Shown piece after piece: positions 24,566 to 36,539 of a DNA stretch of 64,000 nucleotides. The notes under the pieces were generated by a model. The model was not told the DNA's origin. It ran no database searches and worked only from the letters and a program-made list of their open reading frames with translations. A program made the position numbers and the translations under genes. The stretch's first letter is position 1. Every line of letters begins with the position of its first letter. The stretch covers positions 246,001 to 310,000 of the forward strand of contig JAQGDQ010000015.1 in assembly GCA_030141605.1 (NCBI GenBank). The letters are read 5' to 3'. Source of the DNA: Tubiluchus corallicola (lineage: Eukaryota > Priapulida > Priapulimorpha > Priapulimorphida > Tubiluchidae).

Positions 24566-24912
24566 TTACTACTACTTTTACTGTTACTATTACTATTGCT
24601 ATTGCTATTGCTATTGCTATTGCTATTGCTATTGCTATTGCTATTGCTATTGCTATTGCTATTGCTATTGCTATTACTATTACTATTACTATTACTATTA
24701 CTATTACTATTACTATTACTATTACTATTACTATTACTATTACTATTACTATTACTATTACTATTACTATTACTATTACTATTACTATTACTATTACTAT
24801 TACTATTACTATTACTATTACTATTACTATTACTATTACTATTACTATTACTATTACTATTACTATTACTATTACTATTACTATTACTATTACTATTACT
24901 ATTACTATTACT
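24566..24912. repeat. Two-block hexanucleotide satellite (TATTGC then TATTAC)
   Basis: A run of ATTGCT-phase hexamers (about 24590-24673) passes abruptly into ATTACT-phase hexamers (to 24912). Each block is essentially pure, so a G/A variant has been homogenised separately in each half. Long open frames exist in five of the six reading frames because no phase contains a stop; none is a gene. Confidence 0.97.
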
Positions 24913-26900
24913 GTTTCGTTTGTTACCCCGCATATGATTTTTATTGCACCAACCAAAATGCGCCTACAATACAAGAAAATGAAACATATGATGTATTTGA
25001 TACTATTATTACAAAACATGAGAGTTTCTGTAGCTAAGGAACATTGGCGCATTTTAAACAGTTTAGAAGACAGATAAGTTAGTGTTAAAAGAAAGCTTTA
25101 GTTTTTCAGCAGTATATTAACCATTTTTCGTATTAGAGGTACAAGTATGAAGTGAAGTGCAAATATCATTCACGTCACGTAATTTAGTTGCAGCATATAC
25201 AAAACTGATTATAATCTTATGAACATCTATGTCTTTCTGAGTCATTAAAAGGCTAAATTTTTCTTGTTCGGGTATGATAGCAAAATGAAGGTGCAAACTG
25301 TTTTATTTTTTTGTATGTCAGATCTCACGAAATAACACGAATTACAATGTATCAAAAATGAAGTTCGTTTTCTATTTCAACTTTTTGCAATATGCAATGA
25401 CATGTGCCAATTTTTTTTATATTTGGTTTATGACCCGCTTCAATGTACAATCTACCACATATACTTGTATGAATAATGTATAACTGTCAGTCAATAAACT
25501 ACTACGTATATTTTCCTATGATTGTCAACTAAACCAATTTAATTATTCATAGCACTCATGTAAGTTTAACAAATAAAAGCTGCTCATAGCATGCGTTGTC
25601 GTCGCCGGTGTATTTAATTAAGATTTAATACTTTTGGTGCACTGCAAATTGTACAGCAGCTAAAATTCCTTGACTTTACTGTGCTCGTTAAAATTCCTTT
25701 ACCCGGGATGGAGTTAAAATTCAATTGTTCACTTTCTCTGTCGTTTTTCGAGAACTTGCTCAGCGAGTTTCGAATGCCGATGGACAATGGTCATTTATGT
25801 CTGAAGGCTTTTGTGCAGCACTGACCTTGGGTATTTGAGCTCTTTGCCAGTCGCTCCTCCGCTCAGGTAAATATGCAGGTATGCTCGCGGTAAATAACAG
25901 CTGATAATGCAGGGTGGACCCAAGAAGGAAAGAGCTAACTCACCCTTGGTTACTCTTGTATGGGCTATTTATTCATTTATTACTATTTGATAAAAGGGAT
26001 TGTTTTTTTTTATTATTTTATGTTATTTTAATTTCTGCTTTCGTTGACATTTTATAAATTAATGATGACTGAATAAGGAAAATTATTATTTACTGGCCAT
26101 TCTTCCCGCAGACGTGCCAAGTATAAAGTAAAATTTGAATTCTATTATTATTATTTTATTCAACCGTGTGAGCAGTTTCTTATGCCGGCTATTCTGTACA
26201 AGATAACAGCCATGAGGTAGACCTGCGTCGAAATTCATTTTTTATTTTTTTTAAAGTATGAGTTTTTAAAATATATTTATTTTCTAAATGTTTGCAAATA
26301 GTAATTGTTGCTACGATGGTGAGTCCATTTATTTTGCAATTGCTTTAGTTTTTCAAAAAATGTCGTAAAATCATTTAAACCAAAACTGTGCTTTAAAGAA
26401 GCAAATTCTTTGTTAACTGCAGAATTTCTTAACGTTAGTATAACACTATAATATTCATTCAGAAATTTAGTTATGCTTGTTTAAACTTCATAAAGATCGA
26501 CATTAGAATGATGATAACAACCAAATTAAAATTTCGGAGTTTTTTTTACATTAAAATTGGCTTCTCTGTTGAAAACATAGTGCGGGTTTTTTATTATAGT
26601 GCAGTTGCTAAATGTTATGGAAAAATTTGTAGCTATTAACACTAAAATAAAAAGAATACACAAAAAGTGAAAATAAGGTAAAAATATTGTAAAATTAGGC
26701 GTTTTTAGGAATACACGTTGCACATGCAGCCTAGATCTAGGCCTATACAAGCCTATTATACAACATAGAAGTTTCTTACTTAATTTTGTGTATTCGTTGG
26801 CCTATATGGTTGTTTGATTACTACAATTGCTCAAGGCCTGTACTCAAATTGCTTCTCATCTGGATGTTGTTCTTCTTGTTCTTATTGAAGGCGAGGTGAC
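24913..26900. other. Intergenic; possible LINE 3' remnant at 25430-25510
   Basis: AT-rich. The word TCAATAAACTACTAC at 25491-25505 also precedes the CTA array at 14001, suggesting a shared retroelement 3' end. No gene is supported here. Confidence 0.3.
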
Positions 26901-26930
26901 CTTTCTAAAAAAACTCCATGAATTTGTAAT

Positions 26931-27310
26931 GGATCGTCATGAAACTTCACATGAATATGCTAGAATTAATTTCGCATTTTTTGCCGGAGTCGGATAATTG
27001 ATTTGCCATTTTGAGTTTAACATGGCGGCGAACGCATTATTTTCGAAAGTCTGAAATTCCACCACTACGCTACGGATCGTCGTGAAACTTTATAAGGTAC
27101 CACATACCAAAGCGAATTCTGCATCGACCTACGGAGTCGTATTGTCGCCCGTCATTTCGAATTCAAGATTTGACTATCACACAATTTTCGAAAAAAGCCT
27201 AAGACTCCGCTAATTCGCAATGAATCGTTTTCACATTTATAGAAATAATAATATACTAGAACAAATTCTGCATCGATTGACGGCGTCAAATCTTTCTTTT
27301 TTATACATAC
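26931..27310. repeat. Degenerate tandem repeat, ~145-bp period
   Basis: Three diverged units begin at 26931 (GGATCGTCATGAAACTT), 27074 (GGATCGTCGTGAAACTT) and 27221 (TGAATCGTTTTCACATTT). Each continues with a motif like AATTCTGCATCGA(C/T)...GGAGTCG and then TTCGAATTCAAGAT or a relative. The same vocabulary occurs at 7.2-7.75 kb. Confidence 0.5.
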
Positions 27311-29217
27311 AAAGACAGCTTGCAATAGACACAATAGCAAAGAAAGTAGCTAGGACACATTTTAGTGCAAAATGTTAACTGAGCTTAGCATCTGCTGTAT
27401 TTATTCGCTTTTTCATACCTTCACATATTTTACTAATTATTTAATAGATGTAATCAACTTGTAAAAATTTTACGTTACAAAAATCTAATCGTTAATGATG
27501 TGGCAGTCACTACCTCGCGGCTTTTTGGCTTATACATAATACTATGTGCATTGATTTAAAAATAATAAACAAATAAAATGTCGAATAAGCCCTACAACGC
27601 ATTTTATTGAACTTGCCGACCAACAAAGCTATTACATCTAATCTTTTATCAGTAAAATTCACTGATCTATAAGCATTTGTAGCAAGTTGGGTCTATACAA
27701 AAATGTCTAAATTTCTGTTCCTGAACAATACACCGGCCGGCGGGTAGTTCTTAACTCGCTGCAAGACACTTGAGTTGAATTGTCCGTGGCTTGGTCAGTT
27801 AGTGTGCTCGGACTTGAACAGTGGACAACCTTGACTGGCCAGACAAAAGCCGGATCTTCAAAATCAATAGTAACTTGAAGATTTTAACTCTTTGGTCTTA
27901 TTTCATTGCAGAGACGTGCTAATGACAGTCTTCTGGTGTTCTCATTCTGATTGTCCTTTTATATTGCAACAGCATGGACATATAGATTCACACAAATAGG
28001 AAATATATGAATTCGTTTGACCCTCATATGGTATTGGAGCGGTAGCGCCTAACTAATTAGTAGCTTCATGCAGTTAATGTCTCACAAGATGGATATATAT
28101 ACAATTATTCATTTTTGCTAAAACCTCGCTTTAGTAATACTCGAAAAGCACTTTTTCTACATGTATTATAGAAGAGAACACGAAGAACGAAATAGAAAAA
28201 TTTGTGAAAACTAGCAGCTTTAATATTTATTCTGCGGTGTTAACAACTCTTGCGCGTAAAGTTTTTATAAACAGAAAAATTTTAATACGCGGAAGGGAGG
28301 AGTAATATTCGCAAAATAGTCCTTGAGATGCCTGACGTGCAACCGCCATTGTGCCGGTTTCGTTGCTATGTGAAGGTAACTACGCGGTTAATTATCATAA
28401 ACTCAACCCTCACCAACCGTCTTGCGAAGATACGCGTTTCTCATAAGTCAGTGCTGCCCTCATGCACAAAGGTGGCAAACTGTAAATGAAGTTGCAGAAC
28501 TTTATAGCACGGTGGAACTCAGGAAGCATGACTACACTGAAGTGTATATTAAATTTAATATCACGAAAGTTTTAAATTATTTTACTCGTTATGTAAATAT
28601 CACCAGTTTCATGAGTTTGTAATCACAAAAAGAAATAGGTCCAAGCCACAAGAGTGTTAAAGTGAGCCATTAGTAACAGATGCAGGTCTAAGTGTAATAT
28701 AATTTTCTGTATTATGAAAGTGGACCTTATTAATCTTTCACACCTTCCTGCTACAAAGTTTGCAATATCTTAAACACTAATATCATGATTAATATCTAAG
28801 TCATAAGTCTTTCAAGAAAACAAAAATCTAGGTAATATATACAAATACAAAACATATACTATGAGTAAGATTTGACGCATCAGTGGCAGCATACATGTAA
28901 AAACAAAATGATGTTTTTCAGTTTTTTTTTGTGTGTTTATATGACTGTGCTTCAGAATTTACACAGTGAATAAAAAGACAACTGTTTAATGCATCAGAAG
29001 AGATATTTTTATTTCCGAACAGAATTTTAAAAGATATATAACATTAAAAGATGTTAAACAGCTCTGTAAAAATTACTGACAGTTAAACAATAACTGCTTA
29101 TTGCTATGTGTCATTAGTTATTTAAAATAAGATAAATCTTGTGGTTGCTATGAAAATTAACACTCTACTTATATTTTCTCTACTTGAGTTAGTTACGTGT
29201 ACAATATTTTGCTTGAT
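27311..29217. other. Intergenic, nothing recognised
   Basis: AT-rich sequence between a degenerate repeat and the 3' end of the secreted-protein gene; no supported gene or structured repeat. Confidence 0.4.
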
Positions 29218-29223
29218 TTTATT
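29218..29223 (-). terminator. Polyadenylation signal candidate of the secreted Tyr-rich gene
   Basis: AATAAA on the minus strand, about 190 bp past the stop codon. A second candidate lies at 29008-29013. Either could serve. Confidence 0.4.
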
Positions 29224-29410
29224 GCAATTATTTGTAAACTTAGGCTGCACAACAATAAGAGAAGAAGTCATCATGATTAGAACAAAAGTAGTCTAACAGT
29301 TCTAAAATTTTTAGCTATATAAATTTTTTTTGGTCTCTGATTTGGTCCTGTCAATTTGAATACATTATCATCATTCGACTGGATACTTGAGACTCGGCAC
29401 GTTTTCATCC

Positions 29411-30515
29411 TCAGTAGTAGTAATCATTGTAGTGATAATCGTCGTAATAGTAAGGACGGCGGTAGTATCTGGGTCTGTAGTAGCGACGGTAGCGACGGTA
29501 GTAGGGTCGGTAATAGCCGCGTCTGTAGTAGGGTCGATAATATCCTCGCCTGTGGTATCTAAATAGAAAAAAAACAGCATTTTGTAGTGTCTAGGTACAC
29601 TATATAATGCATTAGAAAGACAAATTCAGAAAAACAGACATAAGAAAAGAAAGTTTAAACTTCGTGCTATTAGAAAATGACAAAAAATTTGGATTCTTAA
29701 ATAATAGTTCATTCACATACACTCATCTGTTCGAAATTTTTTATCCATATACAATGTGGCACCTTGCTAGTTCAACATAGTTTTGGCTGGATCCAAAAAG
29801 ATCAACTTCCAGTGAAAACGAATAAAATTTACTCTGGTCGGGATGCAGTCAAGCTATGACGTGCTTATCTACAAGCTCAGTCGCTATCTTAAATGTGAAT
29901 GCGCCTGCCTATTACTCAAGCATATTCACAGGAACCAATTTGTTGCAATGACAGAAATAGGAATAAATTACTTAGATGTACACACTATATAAGCGCTATA
30001 TCGCAGTTAGTGATACTTACGGTCGATAACCACCATAACCACCGTAATAGCCACCGTAGTAGTACGCCTGCGATGTTGCAAATACCTGAAACAGACCAGC
30101 GTTCAAAATACGAGATTCACACTCATTCAAGTATTTCTTTATACTCATTTTGATCACGTCTACCGTCTGTCTGTATGAAATCAGCTAACTAGCATGATGT
30201 TAAACGTTAACCGCGAATAACGAAAGCGATAAAAATTTAGGCGGTTTAGTAGTGACTGCATGTCACCTTCAAAATGAAATCATATTTAAATCATGCAAGC
30301 TTATTTACATTTTGTTTAATTTTTCATTTCTTTGCTAGAACAGCACAATGTGTTTCCTTTCCAAATCTCAGTATTTGGAAGTGACACCAGTCTGTGTGCT
30401 TACAAGTTGTTATTCCATACAATTACTCAAGTTAATCGGTTTACTACCAACAACGGATAAAAGAAAAACTTACACAAGCCAAAACCAAAATGAGGATGAG
30501 AACTTTGGAAGCCAT
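29411..30515 (-). CDS. Small secreted Tyr/Gly/Arg-rich protein, 84 aa, three coding exons
   Basis: Coding exons: 30474-30515 (14 codons), 30021-30085 and 29411-29558 (stop TGA at 29411-29413). The junctions are canonical: donors GTAAGT at both sites, acceptors TTTCAG and ATTTAG; the phases (0, then 2) join into one 84-residue frame. Residues 1-21 form a signal peptide (MASKVLILILVLAC then VFATSQA). The mature 63 residues contain 29 Tyr and 15 Arg: first Gly-Tyr repeats (YYGGYYGGYGGYRP), then Arg-Tyr-Pro repeats of the type RRGYYRPYY, then an acidic tail (DDYHYNDYYY). Composition resembles Gly-Tyr-rich extracellular-matrix proteins such as shematrin-like shell proteins, cuticle proteins, or YGGYG-type secreted peptides. 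No specific family can be claimed. An overlapping Thr-rich open frame in the last exon is not in phase with the signal peptide. Confidence 0.8.
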
Positions 30516-30531
30516 GTTTGAGGATGATAAT
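30474..30531 (-). other. Start-codon exon of the secreted Tyr-rich gene (5' UTR part 30516-30531)
   Basis: The acceptor TTTTACAG ends at 30532, so 16 nt of 5' UTR precede the ATG. This implies an upstream untranslated exon, assigned to about 34444-34478. Confidence 0.6.
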
Positions 30532-30539
30532 CTGTAAAA

Positions 30540-31430
30540 TAGTAAGAAATTTACGAAGTCGAAAAACGCATCCAATATGCGTAAGCGATTTTATAACATA
30601 CATCATTACAAGCATTTTAAATACGCGCATACAAAACAAATAAATGAACGAGCGAACGAAGAAACAAACAACTAATAAAAGAACGGGGAAGTGAACAAAC
30701 GAACAAAAGGAGGGCGAAAGGAAAGAAACATTGGAAAGACAAGTAAAAGGAAAGTACTAGTGGTTATAGTATGTGCTTAGTTACGATAATTAAGCAGCGG
30801 CAAATGCAGTTATCAAATGGATGAGTGACCGCCAGAAAAATGGCTTTGCTATTTCATCTATCTTATTTCCTCCAGGTATTCGTTTCTTTGAAGGAGTTTG
30901 TGTAGGCATCCAAATGATTAAGAAACTTCTGCCAGTTCGCAATTATCTTAGAGAGTTTTCTTTGATAATTAGCGAGATTTCGGTCCCGCCACGTCCATTC
31001 AACATTACCAATAGGCCATGCAGTTGAGTGCTGGCTGGCTGAACGAGAAAAGAACCCGAAGGAAGGAAGAAATAAAAGTCTGTAGGAGCGAAATAATTCA
31101 AAAATCCAAAAGAAACAATAAAAGAAAAAATTATAAGTTGTAACACCGTGGCACTATAAAAAATACTTAAAAAGCAATTTTCAAATCACTAATAAAAAAC
31201 TGAATACCTCATAATGCTGTAAAGAATATATTAAAATTCACTTCGTATCATTTATGTCAATAGATTCATGTTATGTCTATAAAGTCACAATAAATATTTT
31301 TTAATAGTTTGAAGATCCGTTTATTCAAGGACAAGCATGATCATTTTATAATCAGATACTTTATGCCTTAAGAATGATTATCATTTTTACAACCTCTCGG
31401 CTGCTCCAGAAATAACGTCGTTCTTAAGAT
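30540..31430. other. Leader intron of the secreted Tyr-rich gene
   Basis: Non-coding, including an A-rich GAAA/GAAC stretch at about 30640-30750. Open frames here have no domain-like content. Confidence 0.45.
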
Positions 31431-31439
31431 CCCATACCT

Positions 31440-31810
31440 ATGTATTTTTTGTCTCATTATAACATTCCTTCTTTCAGTTTCTTTTCTTTCTTCTCTCTCG
31501 TTTTTCCACACTCCAACTCCTATCTCATTTGCTCTGCGTCTTTCTTTGTCTGCTTCTCTTTCTGCCACTCTCCTTTTCTCCCCTCTCTCTTTCTCCATAT
31601 CTCTCTCACACACTCACACACTCACTTTCTTTCTCTCTGTCTCTATCTCTGTCTTTCCTTCCATCCTTGTCTTGTCTCTGTATCTGTCTCTGCCTCTTTC
31701 CCCGTCTCCGTCCCCCTCCTCCTCCTCTTTCTCATCCCCATCCCATTCCATCCCCATTCGCATCTCCATCTCCATCACTTCCTCTGATCTGTATTTCTAT
31801 CTTTAGGTCT
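31440..31810. repeat. CT-rich low-complexity tract
   Basis: About 370 bp of imperfect TCTC, TCC and CAT words, almost purely pyrimidine on the plus strand. Overlapping Ser/Leu/Pro-rich open frames are artefacts. Confidence 0.9.
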
Positions 31811-33200
31811 ATCTAGTTTTATTTCTATTCCATATCTGTTTAGTTCTATACACCACTTAACTTTCATTACAATAAATTTTAATACTGTATCATGCATTTT
31901 TTATTCGTCCGGCAAAAGCATAGTGTTTCGGAAGAAGATAATAGAAGTCATTCGAGTGAAAGTGGTATTTCTCTCCTGAAGTGGTGGTGAGGTCTTAGAC
32001 ACTCTGTCATCTGTCACTCGTCACCCACTCAATTAACCAAATGTTAACCAGAGTCAGAGATCTTCAATTCTTGGAAGTTAGTCTTAAGCTAATCGCTAAT
32101 AATAATTTATTCTGACAAACATACTTCTGCTATTAAAAAAATTAGCCTTTTTAATCAGTGTAAAAGTGGCAGCTCAACTATTAAGTTGTTCAAAATATTA
32201 TCAGCAAAACAGCAACAAAATAAGTTACAGTGACGTTTTTGCTAGGAATTTGAGAAATAATTTCCTGTAGCTTTTTGGAGTCTCCAAATCACCTGATATT
32301 GAATACATTTTGACATCACATCACATCGTATTTGATGATCGCATCGTAAACACTCAGATATATCACATTGTAATCGTTTTGCACATTCTGAGCTTAAAAT
32401 GCCTAAGCTAGTTTAACTATTAATTATCAAGTTCAACTAGGCCTTGTTAAAAGTTTTTATGTGATGATATCTTGCAAGGCATACTTTGTACATCTCCTTT
32501 AACGTCATAGTTTCAACCCCAGCCTCAACCCCAAACCAGTATGCCTCAATTATGAAAAATGCCTACTAAAATTACTAAAAATTACTAAAAATGTTATATC
32601 AGCTCAACTCTTAGTTGAACAAGTTGTAACGTCCATGAAACAATGCGGAAAACCTCGTCGTTTCATTACATGTCATTCTTGTGTGTTTATGAATTCCTTT
32701 TCACTTTCCACTTTTTACAAGTACCCTGGCACTAATGGGACACGAAACGAAGCAAATTTTCGCGACAGCTACCAACGGCTCAAAGTAGTTGTTAATTTCA
32801 GTCACAAAGCACACACAATTATCACTCAACTCTTCCCTCGGCTAGATTTTTTACTTAGAAATTTTTAAACACACATTTTTGAAAACTTTATAGACTAGCT
32901 GTTTTTGTACTGGAAAATACTAAATCAAGCCCCAAAACGGATTGCCTTACAATCTATTAAACACGTGACATGAAAGGCTACAAACAAGCACTTTTGTAAA
33001 AAAAAGACAAGACAAAAAATAACATAAAATCACCAATGCTTCCTTCAGCTTGTAATCAGTCAGCTAAAATTAAGAAAAACATTTATACGGCCTGTATTTT
33101 GTATAACTGGCGGCGTATTTTTGTACGTGTTTCTTCACTTGTGACGATTGCCATTGTGTTAAGCTAATCACCTGCAATCATATTCAAATACAATCGCAAG
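31811..33200. other. Leader-intron DNA, nothing recognised
   Basis: AT-rich, with a short imperfect duplication of ACTAAAAATT near 32570-32590. No gene supported. Confidence 0.4.
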
Positions 33201-33203
33201 ACA

Positions 33204-33575
33204 TCTAGGGGCCCCCAAGCCTGACCCTAAAAACATGCAAATTTACAGACAGGAAAATGCGTATTTATTTGGCATTAAATCGCCTGCTAATTTTGGCAAC
33301 CAACAGGGAACTAACTTCCATTCTGAAGGGTTGCCAGCTGCCACTCTTTTCCCTAGATCTATGGATCTGGACTCGGGCCCTCCGAGGTCTAGGGGCCCCA
33401 AGCCTGGCCCTAAAAATGCACCTTACAAACATTATTAATTTGGTATAAAAACGCCTAATAATTCTGGCAACCAACAGAGAGCCGACTTCGATTCTCCAGG
33501 TCTGCCATTCTAAGGGATTTTTCCATAGATCTAGGGTCTAGGGATCTGGACTGTGTCCTATGGATCTAGGCCTAT
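33204..33575. repeat. Two-copy tandem repeat, 184-bp period
   Basis: Units begin at 33204 and 33388 with TCTAGGGGCCCC...AAGCCTG(A/G)CCCTAAAAA. They share AATT(T/C)TGGCAACCAACAG(G/A)GA and ATCTATGGATCTGGACT-like words downstream. Divergence is moderate. A related phrase, AGGGCCCCAGCCTAGTTGC, occurs near 33843. Confidence 0.75.
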
Positions 33576-33599
33576 ATGGATGGATGATAAAAAACGAGA

Positions 33600-34440
33600 A
33601 ATCTAGGGATAGTTGACACAATGACATAAAAGAACCTCCTAAAATCTGTATCGCGTTACCTGTGGCCTTATTTCTACTTTGGTGTATCTAAGGTAATTTT
33701 GTAAACAATTTGCTATAATAATAAAGTTCGATTTCGCTTTTCATTTAATCATTTTTTATGTTTTATAATAATTTCATTACTTCAACACTTTTTTTACAAA
33801 ATTAAAAATGGGGTCGATATGGGGCCTTTCATTCAATTTGTCCAAGGGCCCCAGCCTAGTTGCTACGCCACTGGATATCTGTGTGACGCCTGTACAGTAT
33901 AGCAAGTATAGAGATTTTATACCAATGTCGCAGGATTTTACTTACATAAATTATATTTACCAGTATTTAAGGGAAACAATAACAGCTGCCACACGTGAGC
34001 AAAACACACAGACTAAATCTGGCAACGAAAACATTCGAAGTCCAAAGAAGGCGATTTCAACAGTTCAACAATTCAGCTGATTTGTTTGAAGCGAAATAGT
34101 TGAACGTTGCAGCCACAAATTTTCAAAACTCCAGTCGACTGACTATGACTTATGAGCTGAAAAAGGCATTACCGATTTTCTGTTTCATTTTATTTCGTTA
34201 ATGCTAATGTAGTTTAGTTCACAGATCGCGCATAATTTGTGCGTCTTTTGCGATTCTCGTTAACAATTTTTCGGCCTTTCTTAATAGGGTTCTAGTATTA
34301 ACTTTTTGCTAATTTATCCTTATTTCCTTAGACAGTTTCCATATTTCTGTGCAAAATTGTGTGTGACTAGGCTCTTCGTTAAACTTCTAATTTTTATAAC
34401 AAAAGTAATACTATTGAATAAAAGAAAGCACTTTGGGACT
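33600..34440. other. Leader-intron DNA upstream of the secreted-gene coding exons
   Basis: No gene. The open frame at 33808-34080 begins in repeat-like GGGCCCC sequence and has no recognisable domain. Confidence 0.4.
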
Positions 34441-34443
34441 TAC

Positions 34444-34478
34444 CTGTTGTTGAAGCTCAGCAGAACGGCTGGGTAGCT
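34444..34478 (-). other. Predicted untranslated leader exon of the secreted Tyr-rich gene
   Basis: On the minus strand TATAAAAAG is followed about 30 bp later by the expected cap site, and then by CTTCAACAACAG directly before a GTAAGT donor (34438-34443). The acceptor just 5' of the ATG exon (30532) needs exactly such an upstream exon. The implied intron is about 3.9 kb. The 5' boundary is estimated from the TATA position. Confidence 0.55.
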
Positions 34479-34500
34479 GGATGATATCACTGAATGAGGC

Positions 34501-34509
34501 CTTTTTATA
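34501..34509 (-). promoter_or_regulatory. TATA box of the secreted Tyr-rich gene
   Basis: TATAAAAAG on the minus strand, about 25-30 bp upstream of the predicted leader exon. A clean TATA plus short leader suits a strongly, tissue-specifically expressed secretory gene. Inference from position. Confidence 0.5.
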
Positions 34510-34510
34510 T

Positions 34511-35410
34511 CACTCTTTTGTCACGATTCGAAGCATCATCAAGGCTACAAAAGGCAGACAAATGGGGGGGGGGTAGATGGTGGAACATGCATATAAAAAT
34601 GTAGCCTGTATGCCATCCCTTCCCTTATACATATAATGCATAAATTATTTTCAGAAAGAAAAGGTAAGCCTAGTATATTTATGCTGAAAAACGCAGTTTC
34701 CTTGTCAAATATAATTTCCGGGTTTATTCAAGCTATTTCTGGACGGCCCCATCTGTAGTTCAAAATTATACTAATGTTTAGCTCTAAGGAGAAGTTATGT
34801 CATGACAGTTTGCCCCGGAGGGTGAACAGGGATCAGGCAAACCGGAGTTTATTGGCATTCATCTTGAACCAAGGTTCATATATAGCTGTCTTAACATCTG
34901 GTTTTATAGCCATTTTTCTTTAATTTATGATTTGTCAAGGTCGCAAAATCGAAAAAAGGAATAAAAATGCAACTCATAATTTTAGTTATTAAGGCGCAGC
35001 TGTTTCAAAAATATCACACTTGATAAATAGTCATGTTAATAGCAAAAAGGATAATTAATCTTTTTCAAAGATAAATTATAATATTTTCTTCAGTAACTGT
35101 TTTGCTGTCAACGACAAATTGAATTTTGATTAAAACATGATTATTGCCTTGTTATGACAGGAAGGTCCATTCATTTTTAGAATTATAATAATTTCAATTG
35201 CTTATTATTAACTGGATATCGATTGACCTTTATCAGAAAGGTTTGGCGTTTACTTCGTGTTTCGTGGTTGTCGTGACATCAGAAAACCTTTAAAGAGCTG
35301 CGGGCTATAATAATTATTACGAAATTAAAATGATAAGACGAGGCAGAATGCGGGGTGAGAAGCAAGTATGGCGCATGCGTTGGCTGTTCTGGTGCTTCGA
35401 CTCGGTGTTC
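34511..35410. other. Upstream flank, nothing recognised
   Basis: Contains a G-run (34564-34573) and AT-rich unique sequence; no gene. Confidence 0.4.
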
Positions 35411-35419
35411 ATTTGTTCT

Positions 35420-35436
35420 TCTGAGAGGGAGAGGGA

Positions 35437-35500
<64 letters not shown>
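35420..35500. repeat. GA microsatellite
   Basis: GAGAGGGA units passing into a pure GA run. A second short GA run lies at 35676-35690; the DNA after each array is weakly alike (AGATTTAATATTTT against AGATTTAAATTTTC), hinting at an old duplication. Confidence 0.95.
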
Positions 35501-35502
<2 letters not shown>

Positions 35503-36330
35503 TTTTTTTTAGATTTAATATTTTATTTCAAACTGTACAAAGTTCATATACACATCACAAATTAATACAAATAATACAATAAATTACGACACACAACAAT
35601 AACACAAATAACAATAAACGATATAACAAACTACGCCAATGACGTCTAATTATTAGACGCAGACAGACAGACAGTGAGAGAGAGAGAGAAGGAAAGAGAG
35701 ATAGGACTTTGGGAAAAGAGAGACTTAGATTTAAATTTTCATTTGACTAGTATACAATACACATACACATTACGCACGTTGTCAAATTATATACACACAC
35801 ACGTTTCGAAACAGCAATAACAATAACAGGTTGACGAAGGGTTAGTACAAACCAACCTCGGGATGAGGAGAAGCGTAAGCTTTCGTGCGTCACACCCGGG
35901 TCATGGCAAGCATCAGTGCAGAGAACCTAAAAGCTAGGGATACATTAAAAAACAATACGTGAAAAAATTGCATTAAAACACGTACAAAGTACAAGTAAAT
36001 TCAAGCTGATGATACTAATAATGTACAGTAAAATTTGGTTATTTAAGAAGAACACGGAGCCAAACGATGATCAAAAATATACTTTTTAAACAAGCGCAAT
36101 GGATAGTTTTTGACAACAGTGGGTATTTGTGCCCAGAGTTGAGTACTGGTGTGACGAAATGCTGGAGGAGGCAGATTATGAGACTATTTATAATGAATAA
36201 TAAACACTCAGTGATGTAATTCAAGAATTTTTAAAAATCTACGTGCAATACATATGATTGCGACTTGTTAGTAGCGGATATTTAAAGATTACTCTAATAC
36301 ATCTATTTTGTAACGTTTGTAAAGGTCGTA
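35501..36330. other. Intergenic, nothing recognised beyond weak repeats
   Basis: CA-rich patches near 35550-35630 and 35756-35805. No gene supported. Confidence 0.4.
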
Positions 36331-36344
36331 ATGACGTATCATAG

Positions 36345-36530
<186 letters not shown>

Positions 36531-36539
36531 ACCACAGAC

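Noticed and set aside
24471-25077. Five long overlapping open frames (Ile-Val, Thr-Ile, Tyr, Leu, Asn-Ser repeats)
   Set aside because: The hexanucleotide satellite has no stop in most phases; nothing unique is conserved around it.
29371-29580. Thr/Asp-rich open frame on the minus strand
   Set aside because: It overlaps the last exon of the secreted Tyr-rich gene in another phase; only the Tyr-rich phase joins to the signal-peptide exons.
31440-31816. Ser/Leu/Pro-rich open frames
   Set aside because: CT-rich low-complexity tract; three overlapping frames are all similarly open.
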